Assembly: GCF_016802725.1 (NCBI RefSeq)
Contig: NC_052669.1
Location: forward strand, 14,426,270 to 14,490,269
Source: Solenopsis invicta
Lineage: Eukaryota > Arthropoda > Insecta > Hymenoptera > Formicidae
Direction: 5' to 3'
Length of the DNA: 64,000 nt
Part shown: positions 1-12,130 of the stretch, in pieces
Numbering within the stretch: the first letter of the stretch is position 1
How the letters are laid out: every line of letters starts with the position of its first letter
The notes under the pieces: model-generated
Told to the model about the DNA's origin: nothing
The model's input: only the letters and a program-made list of their open reading frames with translations
Database searches by the model: none
Made by a program: the position numbers and the translations under genes

Positions 1-2690
1 AGCGAAATAAGAATAAAAGTTCCACATGTTGAAGTCGAAAAATTAATAAAGTCTATCAAGGAGCCTATGAATATAATAAGAAAAAAAGAAGAAACGAAAA
101 TCTGTCGTCAAGAAAAGATTCGCAACCTCTTAAGAGTTACTCGTCTCAATAGCCAAAAAAAAAAGAAAGCGTTAGTTGCATTATGCAAAGAATACAGTGT
201 CATATTTCATTTCGACGGAGAACCACTGTCATGCGAAAGCGGAATAGCGCACGAGATAACGACGCAAACTGATACCACAAGCAGAAACGTACGCCCGTAC
301 CGACTCCCCGAGAAACATAAACAAGAAGTAAATAAACAAATTAGCAAAATGTTGAAACAAAAAGTTATACGTCCCAGCAGCACTCAGTGGAACGCACCTT
401 TATTAGTAGTATACAAAAAAGCGGACGCATTACGTAAATCAAAACTTTGCATTGTTGTAAATTTCAGGAAATTAAACGACCAAATGATAAGATATTCGTT
501 CCCTATACTAAACATAACGGATATATTAGATCAATTAGGAAGCGCAAAATATTTTACTACACTAGATCTTACATCTGGTTATCACTAGACAGCCAAGAAA
601 AATAAGCATAAAACTGCATTCTCTACACCTATGGACACTATGAGTTTAACCGTATGGCGTTTGGACTTAAAAATGCACTAGCAACATTTCAGCGATTAAT
701 GAATACAATACTAGCAGGCATGTAAGGTCTGCAATGCCTAGTATATTTAAATGACATCGTAATATACGCATCCAGCTTAAAAGAACACAACAAAAGAATG
801 AAAGAAGTATTCGATAGATTACGGAAAAATAAATTAAAGTTATAACCAGATAAAAGCAAATTTTTATGCAAAGAAGTAATTTATTTAGGGCATATTATAA
901 CAAAAAATGGAATTTTGCCCGAGCCAACGAAATTAGATGCAGTAAATAAATTTTCTGTACCAAAAAACGTTAAAGATATACAATCTTTTATAGGTCTAAC
1001 CGAATATTACCGCAAATTTATTGACAATTTTTCAAAAATTGCACGACCTCTAACAAAGTTAACAAAAAAGAAAGAAAAATTGGCATGGACGACTGAACAG
1101 TAAAACGCGTTCAATACATTAAAAATTAAATTAACTACCGCGTCTTGAAATATCTCGACTTCAAGCAGGAATTCATAGTAAGAACAGACGCATCGGATTA
1201 CGCCGTTGGAGAGATATTATCACAAGGCGAGGTAGGGCAAGACCGTCTGATTGCGTATATGAGCCGTGTATTATCACGCGCCGAAAAGAATTACAGAAGT
1301 ACAACTGAAAAAATATTATTAGCAATTGTATAAGCCGTGAAACATTTTAGTCCATCTTTAAGGAACAAAATTCAAAATAATTACAGACTATAAACTATTA
1401 ACATGGTTATTTAGCGTAAACGATCCTGGATCGCGATTAATCCGATGGAGATTAAAATTAGAAGAATACGATTACGTCATACTACATAAATCAGGTAGGG
1501 CTAACGCGAACGCAGACGCGCTGAGCCGAAATGTAATCGCCACGTCAACGTCACGAACGAAGAGAGAGAGAGAAGAAAAAGAAAAGAATACGAACGTTCC
1601 GATAAAAATTGATAATAAAGAACAGAGAAAGAAAATCCTATACAAATACCACGATTCACCTATAGGAGGGTATCAAGGAATAAATCGCACTTTGAAGAAA
1701 ATTTGAATGCGATACACGTGGCCAGGAATAACCGCAAACGTTGAAAAATATATTTCTAAATGCAAATTATACTAAAAGAACAAATTAAAAAATAGAAAAA
1801 AGGAACATCTAATAATCACAGATACACCAGAGGCCCCTTTTGAAAAATGTGCTCTCGATATTGGACCGCTATGACAGACAACAACAATAAATATTTATTA
1901 ACATTCCAAGATTGCCTAACGAAATTTAGTAAAATCATACCGAATCAAGAGGCTAATATCGCGAAAGAATTTATATTAAAAATAGTGCTTGAACATAGAA
2001 TACCTGAGAAAATATTAACAGATTAGGGAACTAACTTCATCAGCAAAATATTTAAAAATATATGTCGACTATTAAAAATTGAGAAGATTCAAATGACAAC
2101 CTATCACAGCCAGAAAACAACGGAACATTAGAACATACTCGTCAAACTCTTAAAGAATATTTACGCCATTATATTAACAAAGACCAGACAGATTGGAATA
2201 AGTAAATACCTTACACAATTTTTGCATTTAATACCACTTCACACACAACGACAAGATACACGCCGTCTGAATTAATCTACGGATGTCAAGCTACCGTCAA
2301 CGCTGAGTATCCCCCCAAAACTTACGTATTCTTATGAAAATTACACCAAAGAATTAAGAGACCGACTACGAGCGACAAACCAAATTGCGAAAGAAACCTT
2401 GAAGGAGGGACAGCAGAAGACGAAAGAATATCAGGATAAAAAGGTAAAAAAAAAAATAAATTTTAAAGTACGAAACAAGGTATTGTCTCCTACTTTAAAA
2501 TTTATTTTCTTCGCCTTTGTGACAAAACGCTCCGGTGCAGACGATCAAAGAAGCTAGACTCGTTATGGACGGGACCGTATACAATTTTAGAAAAAAATTC
2601 CGATGTTTACTATGCGATAAAAATGGGGCGGAGAAAATTCCTAACACACGTCAACCGACTTAAAGCTTATATAGATCATTAAAAAAGAAA
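1..2690 (+). pseudogene. pol: Gypsy-type pol: reverse transcriptase, RNase H and integrase, decayed
   Basis: The RT begins in an open stretch at 67-588, with the gypsy N-terminal signature around PYRLPEKHKQEV and the LDLTSGYH motif just before the first stop. The frame then breaks repeatedly. The active-site box near 745 reads YLND instead of YxDD, so it has lost one catalytic acid. The thumb/connection motif with EYYRKFI is at 915-1103. RNase H (RTDASDYAVG) is at 1145-1333. An integrase zinc-finger remnant starts near 1650 and core-domain remnants run to about 2330, full of stops. Normal role: copying the element RNA and inserting the cDNA. Confidence is high for the family and very high that the gene is non-functional. 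Confidence 0.88.
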
Positions 2691-2839
2691 TACTGATGAT
2701 GAGAAAGTTTCCAGAAAAAATCCCGTTACATTGGAAAAGTTTACTTATAAAAATACAGTCAATATATGTAGCATAATAACATGTCCATAATAAGTTCTTA
2801 CACATAAAACACTATATAAAATTCTAATAACTAAAATTA

Positions 2840-3365
2840 CACTACACTACAAAAAAAAATCTAAAAAAATTCCGGAAATGGAGAAACGCGTTCAGGATTT
2901 TCGCGAGCAGGATTCTCCATTTGCAAAAGTTCAGCCTGAACAAGTTGAATCCGGCCCTCGGCAATGCCACGACACAGGGCATCGAGCACGCCGCACCTCG
3001 AGACGTAGTACCAAGGGCCAAATCGCCATCATCCATAAGACGGTCTCGACCTCGTCTTTGACCAAAATTTAATTGTCCATTGTCTTGCCAAGATCGTTAT
3101 CAACAAGTCGTGGAAAAAATACCACGGTGCGACCACGAACAACCAACACATCAAATGGCAGAGGAAACACCCCGGCACGTTCGGCACGATCGGGAATCCG
3201 CACATCATGACGAGCAGCAAAAGCTCGAAAACGCTGCGCTAACTCGCGGGGACCGACATGAGGCTCGCGAGAAACAGGCTCAGGAGCCACCAAGCCTGAT
3301 TCGATCTCCGGAAACGAGTCTAGGATGGGAATACACGGACCGTAACCCATGATTCTTTTTTAAAT
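2840..3365. other. GC-rich island between gypsy pol and env
   Basis: This stretch is clearly richer in G+C than the AT-rich pol and env remnants around it. It carries overlapping open frames on both strands: 64 and 90 codons on plus (2878-3072, 3080-3352) and 93 codons on minus (3069-3350). None resembles a domain I recognise. It could be an accessory or env-leader region of the provirus, or a captured or inserted fragment. No terminal repeats were seen at its edges. Confidence 0.35.
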
Positions 3366-3889
3366 TTAATCGCACGCAAACTGCTGTTTTAAAAGTACCG
3401 CTCAAAGGAAGAAACAAAACTAAAAGACGAAGCAACAACGAGTCCCAAAAAACTCTGAAGAAGATGCTGACAAGACACTTTATACGAAATAAAAGATGAT
3501 AAGAATACAAAATTAAAACTGCTCGACATAGACAAGCATATGTGCAGACAAACACTACCATGGACTAATGCCATTATTATATATGATTATATTACAGAGC
3601 AACGCTAAAGATAGCGCTAAGCCGAACAGAAGATCTGCGAATTAGCGGACTGTACAAAATCAAAAGCTTTAATCATCATCCAGGAGTATATTACAAAAAA
3701 ATCGGAAGCTTTCACCCATCGCCATCATCATGGAAAATAGTAATCCAAATAAACGTTACATCACTAACAAGAAGATCAAAACAAATAAAAATTTACATAC
3801 AAAAAACAGAAAACATGTGCCAAATCATCCCACTTATACACGAAAGTATGTGTCAAAGTGTTGACTAAGTAATACAAGAGAGTTATAAA

Positions 3890-4717
3890 AAAAACAAATA
3901 ACAAAATAATAAAAATAAATTTGCTGTACCAAACGTTGAAGATTCGGAAAAAAGAACTGATAGACGGACTAGGCATTGCAAAATTATTTGGTACAACAGA
4001 CGCTAACAATGAAAAATTGATTATAGTTGACACAAATATATAACGAACAACAGACGACACGACACGCCTTTAAAAATCAAATCAAAATACTAGAAGAAAC
4101 GTTAGGACATATTGACAATACCAAAAAGACAATAGAAAAAAAATGAATACTTTCTCGCGAATATTACGAAAAAATTAAAAGAACAAATATCAGCGAACAG
4201 GCGCCAAACAGCTTTTACATGAAACATTTACATGAAACACAAACATTTTAGTATAATAAGTATTTTATTATAATAATATAATATTAGCAGACCTAACACG
4301 CGATACAAAAGATATCTTAGATTATTTAGTTCTAATAAAGCAGGGAATAACGCTTCCACAACTAGTACCAATTGCGAATATAATACAAAATCTAAAAGAC
4401 GCGAGCACTCAATTACCAGAAAAATTATACTTTCCATTCAGAATCAAAGAAAATACATGGTCTAAAATTGAAAAGTTTACAACAATCAACGCGCATTATA
4501 ACAACGAGAATATATTTACCGTATTAAGATTTCCTTTAATATCGCATACGCAATACGAAATGTTAAATGTAGTTCCGTTACCCGTGCCAAACCACGGAAA
4601 GCTGTTTACTATAATTTTAAAAAAATCTCCTAGTAGCTATAAATACAGAATTGCGTTTATATATAATATTATTAAAAGACAGTCTGCGATCATGTAAAAA
4701 AATCAGTAGAAAATATA
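3890..4717 (+). pseudogene. env: Errantivirus Env-like (insect F-type) N-terminal and central part
   Basis: After several frame breaks the plus strand reads a segment resembling the post-fusion-peptide region of insect errantivirus and baculovirus F-type envelope proteins: short GLGIAKLFGT near 3965, then a helical coiled-coil-like stretch (about 4040-4140), then a long open stretch from about 4281 to 4690 with the Env-like block around LVPIANIIQNLKDA. There are stops near 4150 and 4695. The mariner at 4720-6041 splits the gene at a TA. In a living element this membrane protein would mediate cell-to-cell transfer. This copy is broken and only described here. The family match is by motif recall, not alignment. 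Confidence 0.65.
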
Positions 4718-4719
4718 TA

Positions 4720-6041
4720 CGAGGTGTGTTCAAAAAGTATCGCGAATTTTGAATTTTCGCGGGTTACGTATATTCGAATTTCGATCTTTTTGTGGCGTTA
4801 TGTTGGTACTCATGTCTCTCACTTATGCCGACAAGCTCGGCCATTTTGAATGTTCACTTAATTGTTGACAGCTGCTTTGCTTGCACGTGTTTTGGATCGT
4901 CTTCGATTTTTACCTATTCAAAAAAATGGATCAAAGAACCTGTATCAAATTTTGTGTGAAAAACGAAATTAAGTGCGCGGATGCATTCCGAATGTTGACT
5001 GTGGCATACGGAGAAGCTACCTTGGACCGAAGCAACGTTTATCGGTGGTACAAAATGTTCTCAGAAGGCCGAGAAGATGTGAACGACGAAGAGCGTGCCG
5101 GACGCCCGAGCACTTCAACAACAGACGAAAAAATTAATGAAGTGGAGAAAATGGTATTGGCCAATCGTCGAATCACCGTTAGAGAAGTTGCTGAGGACCT
5201 AAACATATCGATTGGCTCGTGCCATTCGATTTTTATCAATGATTTGGGCATGAGACGGGTCGCCGCGAAATTCGTACCAAAATTGCTCAATTGCGACCAA
5301 AAACAGCATCGCATGAACATTGCTAATGAGATGTTGGACTCTGTCCGCGACGACCCAAATTTGCTCCAGAGGGTCATAACTGGTGACGAATCGTGGGTTT
5401 ATGGTTATGACGTGGAAACCAAAGCTCAATCATCTCAATGGAAGCTGCCGCACGAACCAAGACCGAAAAAAGCGCGCCAAGTTCGGTCGAATGTGAAAGT
5501 TTTGCTGACAGTTTTCTTCGATTGCAGGGGCGTGGTGCATCATGAGTTCTTGCCACAGGGTAGAACGGTCAATAAGGAATATTACCTGCAAGTTATGCGC
5601 AATTTGCGCGAAGCAATCCGCCAGAAACGCCCGGATTTGTGGAAGAACAAAAATTGGCTTTTGCACCACGATAACGCCCCTGCTCACACATCGTTGCTTG
5701 TGCGCGACTTTTTGGCCAAAAACAACACACTAATGATGCCGCAGCCACCGTATTCCCCAGATCTGGCTCCCTGTGACTTTTTCTTGTTCCCTAAACTGAA
5801 GAGGCCCATGAAAGGACGACGTTACGCTACGCTTGACGAGATAAAGACGGCATCGAAGGAGGAGCTGAACAAGATAAAAAAAAATGATTTTTTGAAGTGC
5901 TTCGAAGATTGGAAAAACCGTTGGCACAAGTGTATAATATCTCATGGGGATTACTTTGAAGGGGACAAAATAGATATTCATGAATAAATAAATAATTTTT
6001 GAAAAAACACAAAATTCGCGATACTTTTTGAACACACCTCG
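4720..6041 (+). mobile_element. Full-length mariner (DD34D) transposon, copy 1
   Basis: The ends form perfect 31-bp inverted repeats (4720-4750 and 6011-6041, starting CGAGGTGTGTTCAAAAAGTA) and are flanked by TA at 4718-4719 and 6042-6043, the canonical mariner target duplication. Length is 1322 bp with one uninterrupted transposase. It sits inside the env remnant. A near-identical copy in opposite orientation occurs at 49851-51172 with the same length, so the family moved recently. Intact TIRs, TA and ORF make this the youngest-looking autonomous element in the window. Confidence 0.96.
4926..5987 (+). CDS. Mariner transposase, intact, 353 aa
   Basis: Cut-and-paste transposase that binds its own TIRs and integrates at TA. 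Residues 1-110 form the paired HTH region (the second half includes TVREVAEDLNISIGS). The catalytic core has D154 (TGDESWVYG), D249 (LHHDNAPAH) and D284 (YSPDLAPCDFFLF), which gives the DD34D spacing. The usual family length is 340-355 aa. I start at the Met of MDQRTC because upstream codons to 4881 look like leader sequence and the twin copy is the same. No stop or frameshift is present. It could be active. The stop codon TAA is 54 bp before the right TIR terminus. Confidence 0.95.
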   Translation: MDQRTCIKFCVKNEIKCADAFRMLTVAYGEATLDRSNVYRWYKMFSEGREDVNDEERAGRPSTSTTDEKINEVEKMVLANRRITVREVAEDLNISIGSCHSIFINDLGMRRVAAKFVPKLLNCDQKQHRMNIANEMLDSVRDDPNLLQRVITGDESWVYGYDVETKAQSSQWKLPHEPRPKKARQVRSNVKVLLTVFFDCRGVVHHEFLPQGRTVNKEYYLQVMRNLREAIRQKRPDLWKNKNWLLHHDNAPAHTSLLVRDFLAKNNTLMMPQPPYSPDLAPCDFFLFPKLKRPMKGRRYATLDEIKTASKEELNKIKKNDFLKCFEDWKNRWHKCIISHGDYFEGDKIDIHE

Positions 6042-6240
6042 TATGCGAGTGAAAATTTTCAATACGTCACGTAAACATTAACTCAATTTGTGAAACAGAT
6101 ATCTATGTAAAAAGTGTTGTAGCCTAAGCTAACATTAATGCATAGCATCAAAAAGCGATTTCGTTCCTATGCATATTAATTTTAAACGAATATTTGCGCT
6201 TTGCAATCGACCAAAACGCAAGAACAACGGAAAGAGCGGA

Positions 6241-6391
6241 TTGTATTTCGCGCCTCTTCCTCGAGATCATAGATGTAGTACCCCCCGCTTTCCCAGTGTC
6301 ACCACAAACTTTAAAGCCAAAACAGAAAAAACCTCCCTAGATTCTCCGACTCGCGCGCCTCCGCGCAGCCATCTTCATTCTTTCGCTTTGT
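6241..6391 (+). repeat. DIRS left inverted terminal repeat
   Basis: Positions 6250-6391 match the reverse complement of 18047-18190 with few differences. Shared blocks include GTAGTACCCCCCGC and CGCAGCCATCTTCATTC. The first 36 bases also recur inverted in the internal complementary region. Confidence 0.9.
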
Positions 6392-6727
6392 GCCAGTGTC
6401 ATCACACACAATTCTTACGAAAGATTTCGCAGAACGAAATGGGAAAAAGGAGGAGGAATTCAACGTCAGAGGAAGATAGGAGAGAGAGAATTGAACGAAA
6501 GATTCGACGATTGGAAAAAAAGTTGGAACGTGAAAGACAGTGATTCCCAAAGTGGTCCAGGTGGACCCCCAGGGGTCCACGGGAGACTCGACGGGGGTCT
6601 ACGTTGGCGTGAAAAAAAAATGGGGGTTCACAAGTTGTAAGTGGGGGTCCACGAAAATTTATCTGGTTTCGATAATAAAGAACAAAAATGTTGGCTTAGC
6701 TTTACCTATCAATGTAGGCAAATAATA

Positions 6728-7067
6728 CACTACTCAAAAAAAGGGAGCAAAAAAAATTCCTAATTTTTCGGTGATTTTTGACAGGCTGTATTTCGGTGAA
6801 AAATGGTCGTATTGAGACTTTAAAAAAGCATTTTGAAGCTTTAAAATTCTAATTTTTAGATTTTTTGGCTAAAAATTTTTAGGAGCTACGGTTCTCATGC
6901 AATCCTAACTGATAGCGCGAAAAAATAATTTTGCAAATTTTTTGCTTTTTTTGGTCCACGGGCTTGAAAAAAATTTTTTTAGTTAGGCCGGCATATGGAT
7001 CAGATAGCCTGTTTATTTAGCTTTAATTTCCTTTTTTTAAAACCTCCCTTAATTTTTTTGAGTAGTG
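6728..7067. mobile_element. TA-target MITE nested in hAT 1
   Basis: About 340 bp with inverted ends CACTACTCAAAAAAA (6728-6742) and its complement (7053-7067), flanked by TA on both sides. It has no coding capacity. The ends resemble Tc1/mariner-type TIRs. It interrupts the 5' part of the hAT and probably explains why the hAT transposase lacks its N-terminus. Confidence 0.8.
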
Positions 7068-7301
7068 TATTTTAAGAAGGTCAGCGACTGTTACTTGTAA
7101 AAACATATTCGATATTCAGTACGACGCGTATCGAGACTTGCAAAGCGTCGCCTGCGACCCGCTTACCCACCCACCCGTCCGCCCACCCGTCCGCAACGCT
7201 TTTGTTCAGGCGTGCAAAGGGACAAAATACGACTTGTGCTGTGTTTGCAATCTTGCATGAACTTGTTTGATTCTTCACCAATATAAATAAACATTATTTC
7301 G

Positions 7302-8345
7302 GTGGCAGCAGATGGAGCTCTTGCCATGTTCGGGCGATATCGTGGGTTTATAAGCCATCTTAAAAGAATTATACCAAGAGTAACTGCAATTCACTGTGTC
7401 ATCCACCGACAACACCTGGTAGCGAAAAATTTGAGTGATAGATTGCACCAATCGCTTCAATTTGTGATTAAAGCAGTTAACAAAATAAGAAGCAATGCAT
7501 TAAATACTCGTTTATTTGCACAATTGTGCGACGAAAATGATGAAGACTTCCAACGATTGCTCTTACATACTGAAGTACGCTGGTTGTCGAAAGGTGCATG
7601 TTTAACAAGATTTTACTAACTTTTTGAATCAGTTTTAGAGTTTCTGGAAAGTAAAGATCCAGATTTAAAAGAAAACCTGATCAAATTGAAAGCAGACATC
7701 GCGTATTTGACAGATTTGTTCAAAAAATTTAATGACATTAACTTACAGTTACAAGGGGACAGCCTAAATTTAATAAAAACAAAGGGTGTAATTTCGGCTT
7801 TTCTTGAAAAATTGAAATTTATTAAGCAAAATATTAGTCGGCGCGAATTCTCCCAGTTTCCAAACTTGTCACAGGCAGAATGTCTTGATGAGGATATACA
7901 GACATACGTTCAACATTTAAATGCCCTGCATAATGACTTCAAAAATAGATTTGAAGATATTCTGACGATGGAAATACCACCATGGATCATAAATCCATTT
8001 GATGAAACGGAAGTGGCGAATGTGGTATTACAAGAGGAGCTACTCGAGCTTAGCACCAATGAGGAGCTGAAGGTGAAATTTAAAAAAGGCTATCAAACAT
8101 TTTGGCTGCAGGCAGAAATACCCGAAAAATATCCTGGGCTATGGGAAATTGCGAGAAAACTTTTGATAGCGTTTCCCTCGTCATACCTTGTCGAAAAAAG
8201 TTTTAGTGTCGTTACAAACCTATTAACAAAAAAAAGGAGCAGATTGAACATCACAGAACGGGGAGATTTGCGGTTATTCCTCACAAAACTGAAGCCAAAT
8301 ATTGATAATTTGCTGTCAATCCATCAAGTACATCCCTCCCATTAA
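7302..8345 (+). pseudogene. hAT transposase (ZBED5/SCAND3-like), N-terminally truncated
   Basis: The open frame begins within the RNase H-like core at ADGALAMFGRY, which corresponds to the ATDGA(R)S/AM motif with the second catalytic Asp. AIHCVIHRQHL and LLHTEVRWLSKGACLTRFY follow, both typical of this hAT branch. An in-frame TAA at 7617-7619 follows RFY. The frame then continues through 7686-8345 to the C-terminal dimerisation block (SSYLVEKSFSVVTNLLTKKRSRL). The BED finger and first catalytic Asp region are missing. About 345 codons remain of the usual 550-650. Non-functional. Confidence 0.88.
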
Positions 8346-8684
8346 AATTATGACTATTTTTTTTAATCGTTGATTTGCATTGTTGAAGTTACGTTACGTT
8401 ATTAATGTTTAATTTTAATTCTATTAAGTCTGTAATCATATTATTTTAATAAATAGAACACAAGAAAATATAATATTTTTCTTTTTATTTTTATCACTCC
8501 GAATTTAGGGTTTGAACTCAGCCGCGACGCAAATTTCCATCGTTAGACCTAATCTTTACATTTTTTGACGAGTTTTGAAAATATGGTAGAAATATAGCAG
8601 CAGGGGGTCCACCGAAACCAGTAAAATTTTGAAAGTGGTCTACGAGAAAAAAAAGTTTGGGAACCTCTGGTGAAAGAGAAAAGC

Positions 8685-9229
8685 GTGAGTAGCGAACATT
8701 CTAACCTCATTCGGCCCTCGGGAACAATATCGCCAAGGGCTTGATCTTTTCCCGGTACTTGAGCTTTGGGGTTCCACCACCACGTACTAAACTACGGATA
8801 GTGGATGTGTCAATGATTTTCATTCCACATGGTGCTTCCGGTTTTACCGAAACGCACGCCTTTGTTTGACAGAAGCAAGCAGTACGCAGCTACGACAACT
8901 CGAGTTTACCTCGACGCCTTCCCACGTCACGGTATAAATCCGATCCCATGAATGATTTCCATTACACGTGGTGCTTCCGGTTTTACCGGAACGCACGCCT
9001 TTGTTTGACAAAGGCAGGCAGGACGGGGCCACGGCGACTCGAGTTTGACTCGACGCCTCATCACGCCACGGCGCAAGTCCGATCCCGGGAATGATTTTAC
9101 ATACACGTAGTGATTCCGTCTTTACCGAAACGTACGCCTTTGTTTGACAGAGGCAAACAGTACAAGACCACGATGATTCGAGTTGACTCGATGCGCTCGC
9201 CTTATCACGCTATCGGTCTTCATTTTCAG
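8685..9229 (+). other. Predicted intron of DIRS gag, with three 139-bp tandem repeats
   Basis: The intron is bounded by GTGAGT (8685) and a pyrimidine-rich TTTTCAG (9223-9229). The last 417 bp are three tandem units starting at 8812, 8951 and 9090, each exactly 139 bp. The third ends at the acceptor. Units share blocks such as CGCCTTTGTTTGACA and TTTTACCG. Since 139 is not a multiple of three, the array is not coding. Splicing joins the flanking frames exactly. Confidence 0.65.
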
Positions 9230-10223
9230 GTTATGCTTTGTCGCATAAGCCGTTACCGAAGAGGTATTCACGCTCTTCGTCGAGACGATCTTCGTCATCC
9301 GGGACAAGACGATCAAGGTCGAGGCGCGCTTCGTCAGGACGACCCTCACCAGGGCGTTATAGTAAGGTACGAGATTCGTCGAATTGCTCTTCCTCGGGAC
9401 AAATTACGTCAGGCCGTCTTACGCCGAGCCAGCTTTTAGCTGCAGATGATCAGCAACCGGATCAAAGGGTGCTATCTCCGATAGAAGCTGTCCCTATCGT
9501 TCCTAAAAATATCAATGTCGTGCTAGAAGACAAGGAGTTGACACAAGCGGCAGAGGCAGGGACACGAACAGAGGAGCCCCCATCGATCATTCCAGATCAC
9601 GAGATTGACTTACAACAGGAAGTCCTTGAGGTGATCGGTTCTCGTCTCGAGTCAGATAATAAACTAGCGGATGCTATACACAAAAACGTAGCGCTTTGCT
9701 GGGCGGAGATTCTAAGGAATGGACTTCCGGCAGAGGAAGTCAAGAAGCTGCTGGAGAAGTATTCGTCTCCGCAAAATTGCACGATTATTGCTGTTCCAAA
9801 ATTAAACGCTGAAATTATTTCAGCCGTGCAGGAAACAGCAATAAAACGAGACAAGCGAATAGCAGAGAAACAAGAGCGCATCGCAGCGAGTCTTGGAGCT
9901 TTAGGAAAGGCAATCACGATCGCGCTCAAGATTGAAGGAACTCAGAGGATTATGTTGCTCGAAAGACTGAGCGACGCAAGTCGACTCATCGCTTCCGTGC
10001 ATCGCGAAGAATCAATGGCCAGAAAAAGCTTACTTTTGGCCAATCTCAACACAGGTCTGAAAGAGACACTTTCGAAAACGTCAATAGATGAATGGCTGTT
10101 TAGCGGCAACTTGGAAGGAGTCATCAAGATAGCAAAGATTATAGAACAGGCGTCGAAAGCACTCAAGCCTCCGGGAAAACCAAGACAGCAAAGGAGCACA
10201 AAAAACTGGAAGGGCCCGACGCG

Positions 10224-12130
10224 TTGGCCTCCATACAAGGGTCAACCGTCGACGTCGGGCAGATATCGACAATCGTCCAGCGCCTCCAATGTAAAGAAAA
10301 CGTCGCAACGGAAGGAATCGTCGCATCATCTTCGGAAACGGCGATAGTTAGGTCAAGTGACGTAGGTACAATAGCCGGTAGACTACAATTGTTTAGCGAG
10401 GCGTGGTCAAAGATCACTAATGATCCGATCATTCGGAAGTGGATCAGGGGTTTCGAAATTCCGTTTATATGGAAACCCAGACAGGAATATATACCTAGCG
10501 ACACTGCATGGTCCAGTTCTGAGAGCGCGGAGATTGAAAAGCAATTAGATAAACTACTTCGTACGGGGGCGATCGAGAAATGTGCCCCGTTATCGGATCA
10601 ATTTATATCATCCATTTTTATCGTACCGAAGCCGGATAGAACGTCACGATTAATAATAAATCTTAAAAAGTTAAACGAATTTATTATGACAGATCATTTT
10701 AAAACAGAAGATTGGAAGATAGCTAAAAGATTAGTTAAGAAAAATTTTTTTATGGCTACCTTAGACTTAAAGGACGCCTACTATCTCGTACCAATAGTAA
10801 AAACCGACAGAAAATTTTTAAGATTCACAAACAAAGGAGAATTATATGAATTCATCTGTTTACCTTTCGGGCTAAATGTGGCCCCGTACGTGTTTACGAA
10901 AATCTTAAAACCGATTGCAGCGTATTTAAGAAAACGCGGCTTCCTGTCTGTTTTCTATTTGGATGACATGTTTCTCATGGCATGTTTCTCAAATCCCACG
11001 ATACATGCGCGGAAAATGTTCGCGAAACAAAAAAACTTATACAAGAGCTTGGCTTTCTCATTAATAAAAAAAAAGAGCGTTACCGTGCCCACTCAGCGTT
11101 GTAAATTTTTAGGTCTTATTTTTGACTCGCAAACGATGTCGATAGAGTTACCGGAGGACAAGGTGCAAAGGACCATAATATTTTTAAATAAATTCAATAA
11201 GATGTCGAGTTGCACGATAAGAGAATTTGCAGCATTCGTGAGGACACTAGTTTCGCGTTGCCCTGCTTTAAAATACGGGATGATCCATGCACGTCGATTT
11301 GAGGAAGAACGCACTCATGCGTTGGAAGAACATAATAATAATTTCGATGCAATTATGACTATCTCTCGAAATTTAAACGCGGATTTTACATGGTGCACAT
11401 TCGTACCGCTAGCGCGCCGATGAACGAGCCCGTGTACGATCTTCAAATTTTCTCTGATGCGTCGCGTACGGGTTGGGGCGTGTTTTGTAAAGGTCGTCGC
11501 AGCCATGGTCACTGGAATTTAAATGATCTAAACTTGCATATTAATTCATTAGAATTAATGGCAGCATTCTTCGGACTAAAATGCTTTGCGAATGACAAAC
11601 AAGGCAGTAATATTTTACTCCGGATAGACAATACGACAGCGATCGCATACATTAATCGTATGAGAAACAGCCACTTCGAAAGCCTTAGCACTCTTACCAG
11701 GGAGCTATGGCTATGGTGTGAACAGAGAAACATTTGGATCTCGGCGTCGTATATTCGTTCTTGTGACAACGTTGAAGCAGATAACGAATCGCGGAAGTTA
11801 CAACCGGAAACGGAATTCGAGCTTTCAGACAACGCATTCCAAACTATCGTCAGGGTTTTTAACCGTCCGGTGATCGATTTATTTGCCTCTAGGGCAAACC
11901 CAAAATGCGATCGATATATTTCTTAGCAAAAAGACCCCGATGCAATGGACATCGATGCTTTCACATTAAGATGGAAGAAGTGGTTTTTTTACGCGTTCCC
12001 TCCCTTCTCGGTTATTTTAAAAATGTTACAAAAAATCGAACGCGAGGGTTTGACTGGCATAGTGGTAGTTCCCTACTGGGAAGCTCAGTCATGGTTTCCA
12101 CTTTTTTTTATCATTACTCGATGCTGAACC
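10224..12130 (+). pseudogene. DIRS reverse transcriptase and RNase H
   Basis: The RT lies in an open frame 10224-11423 overlapping gag in another frame. Motifs: IVPKPDRTSRLIINLKKLN, LDLKDAYYLVPI, PFGLNVAPYVFTK and the active site YLDDMFL, which is intact. RNase H follows in a second frame (11390-11926) with the active-site start FSDASRTGWGV, a conserved Glu in NSLELMA and DNTTAIAYI. A further frame (11945-12127) carries WKKWFFYAFPPFS, typical of the DIRS region after RNase H. The frame changes near 11400 and 11920 show it is broken. It would copy element RNA in a circular intermediate pathway. Confidence 0.88.

Larger units (their letters stand above)
6538..8669 (+). mobile_element. hAT transposon 1 inside DIRS gag
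   Basis: The ends are CAGTGATTCCCAAAG on the left and, inverted, CAGAGGTTCCCAAAC on the right. They are flanked by a perfect 8-bp TSD, gtgaaaga, at 6530-6537 and 8670-8677, the hallmark of hAT elements. Length is 2132 bp. It contains a BED/SCAND3-type transposase remnant (7302-8345) and a MITE (6728-7067). It sits inside exon 1 of the DIRS gag, so it inserted after the DIRS element. Confidence 0.93.
6439..10347 (+). pseudogene. gag: DIRS gag-like ORF1, two exons, split by a hAT insertion
   Basis: Exon 1 starts at the ATG at 6439 (MGKRRRNSTSEED). It is cut at 6537 by hAT 1 and resumes at 8678-8684. A GTGAGT donor lies at 8685 and a TTTTCAG acceptor ends at 9229. Exon 2 runs 9230-10347. Without the hAT and the intron the frame is continuous for 408 codons. 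Features: a basic coiled-coil-like helix at residues 9-35, an Arg/Ser-rich tract at about 45-75, then a helical acidic region and a basic tail rich in R, Q and S. No zinc knuckle is seen. It is presumably the structural or RNA-binding protein of the element. The last 124 nt overlap the next ORF. The hAT insertion disables it; the intron is predicted, not proven. Confidence 0.72.

Noticed and set aside
5039..5733. Antisense and alternate-frame ORFs over the mariner gene
   Set aside because: Shadows of the intact transposase; the same ORFs appear at the twin copy.
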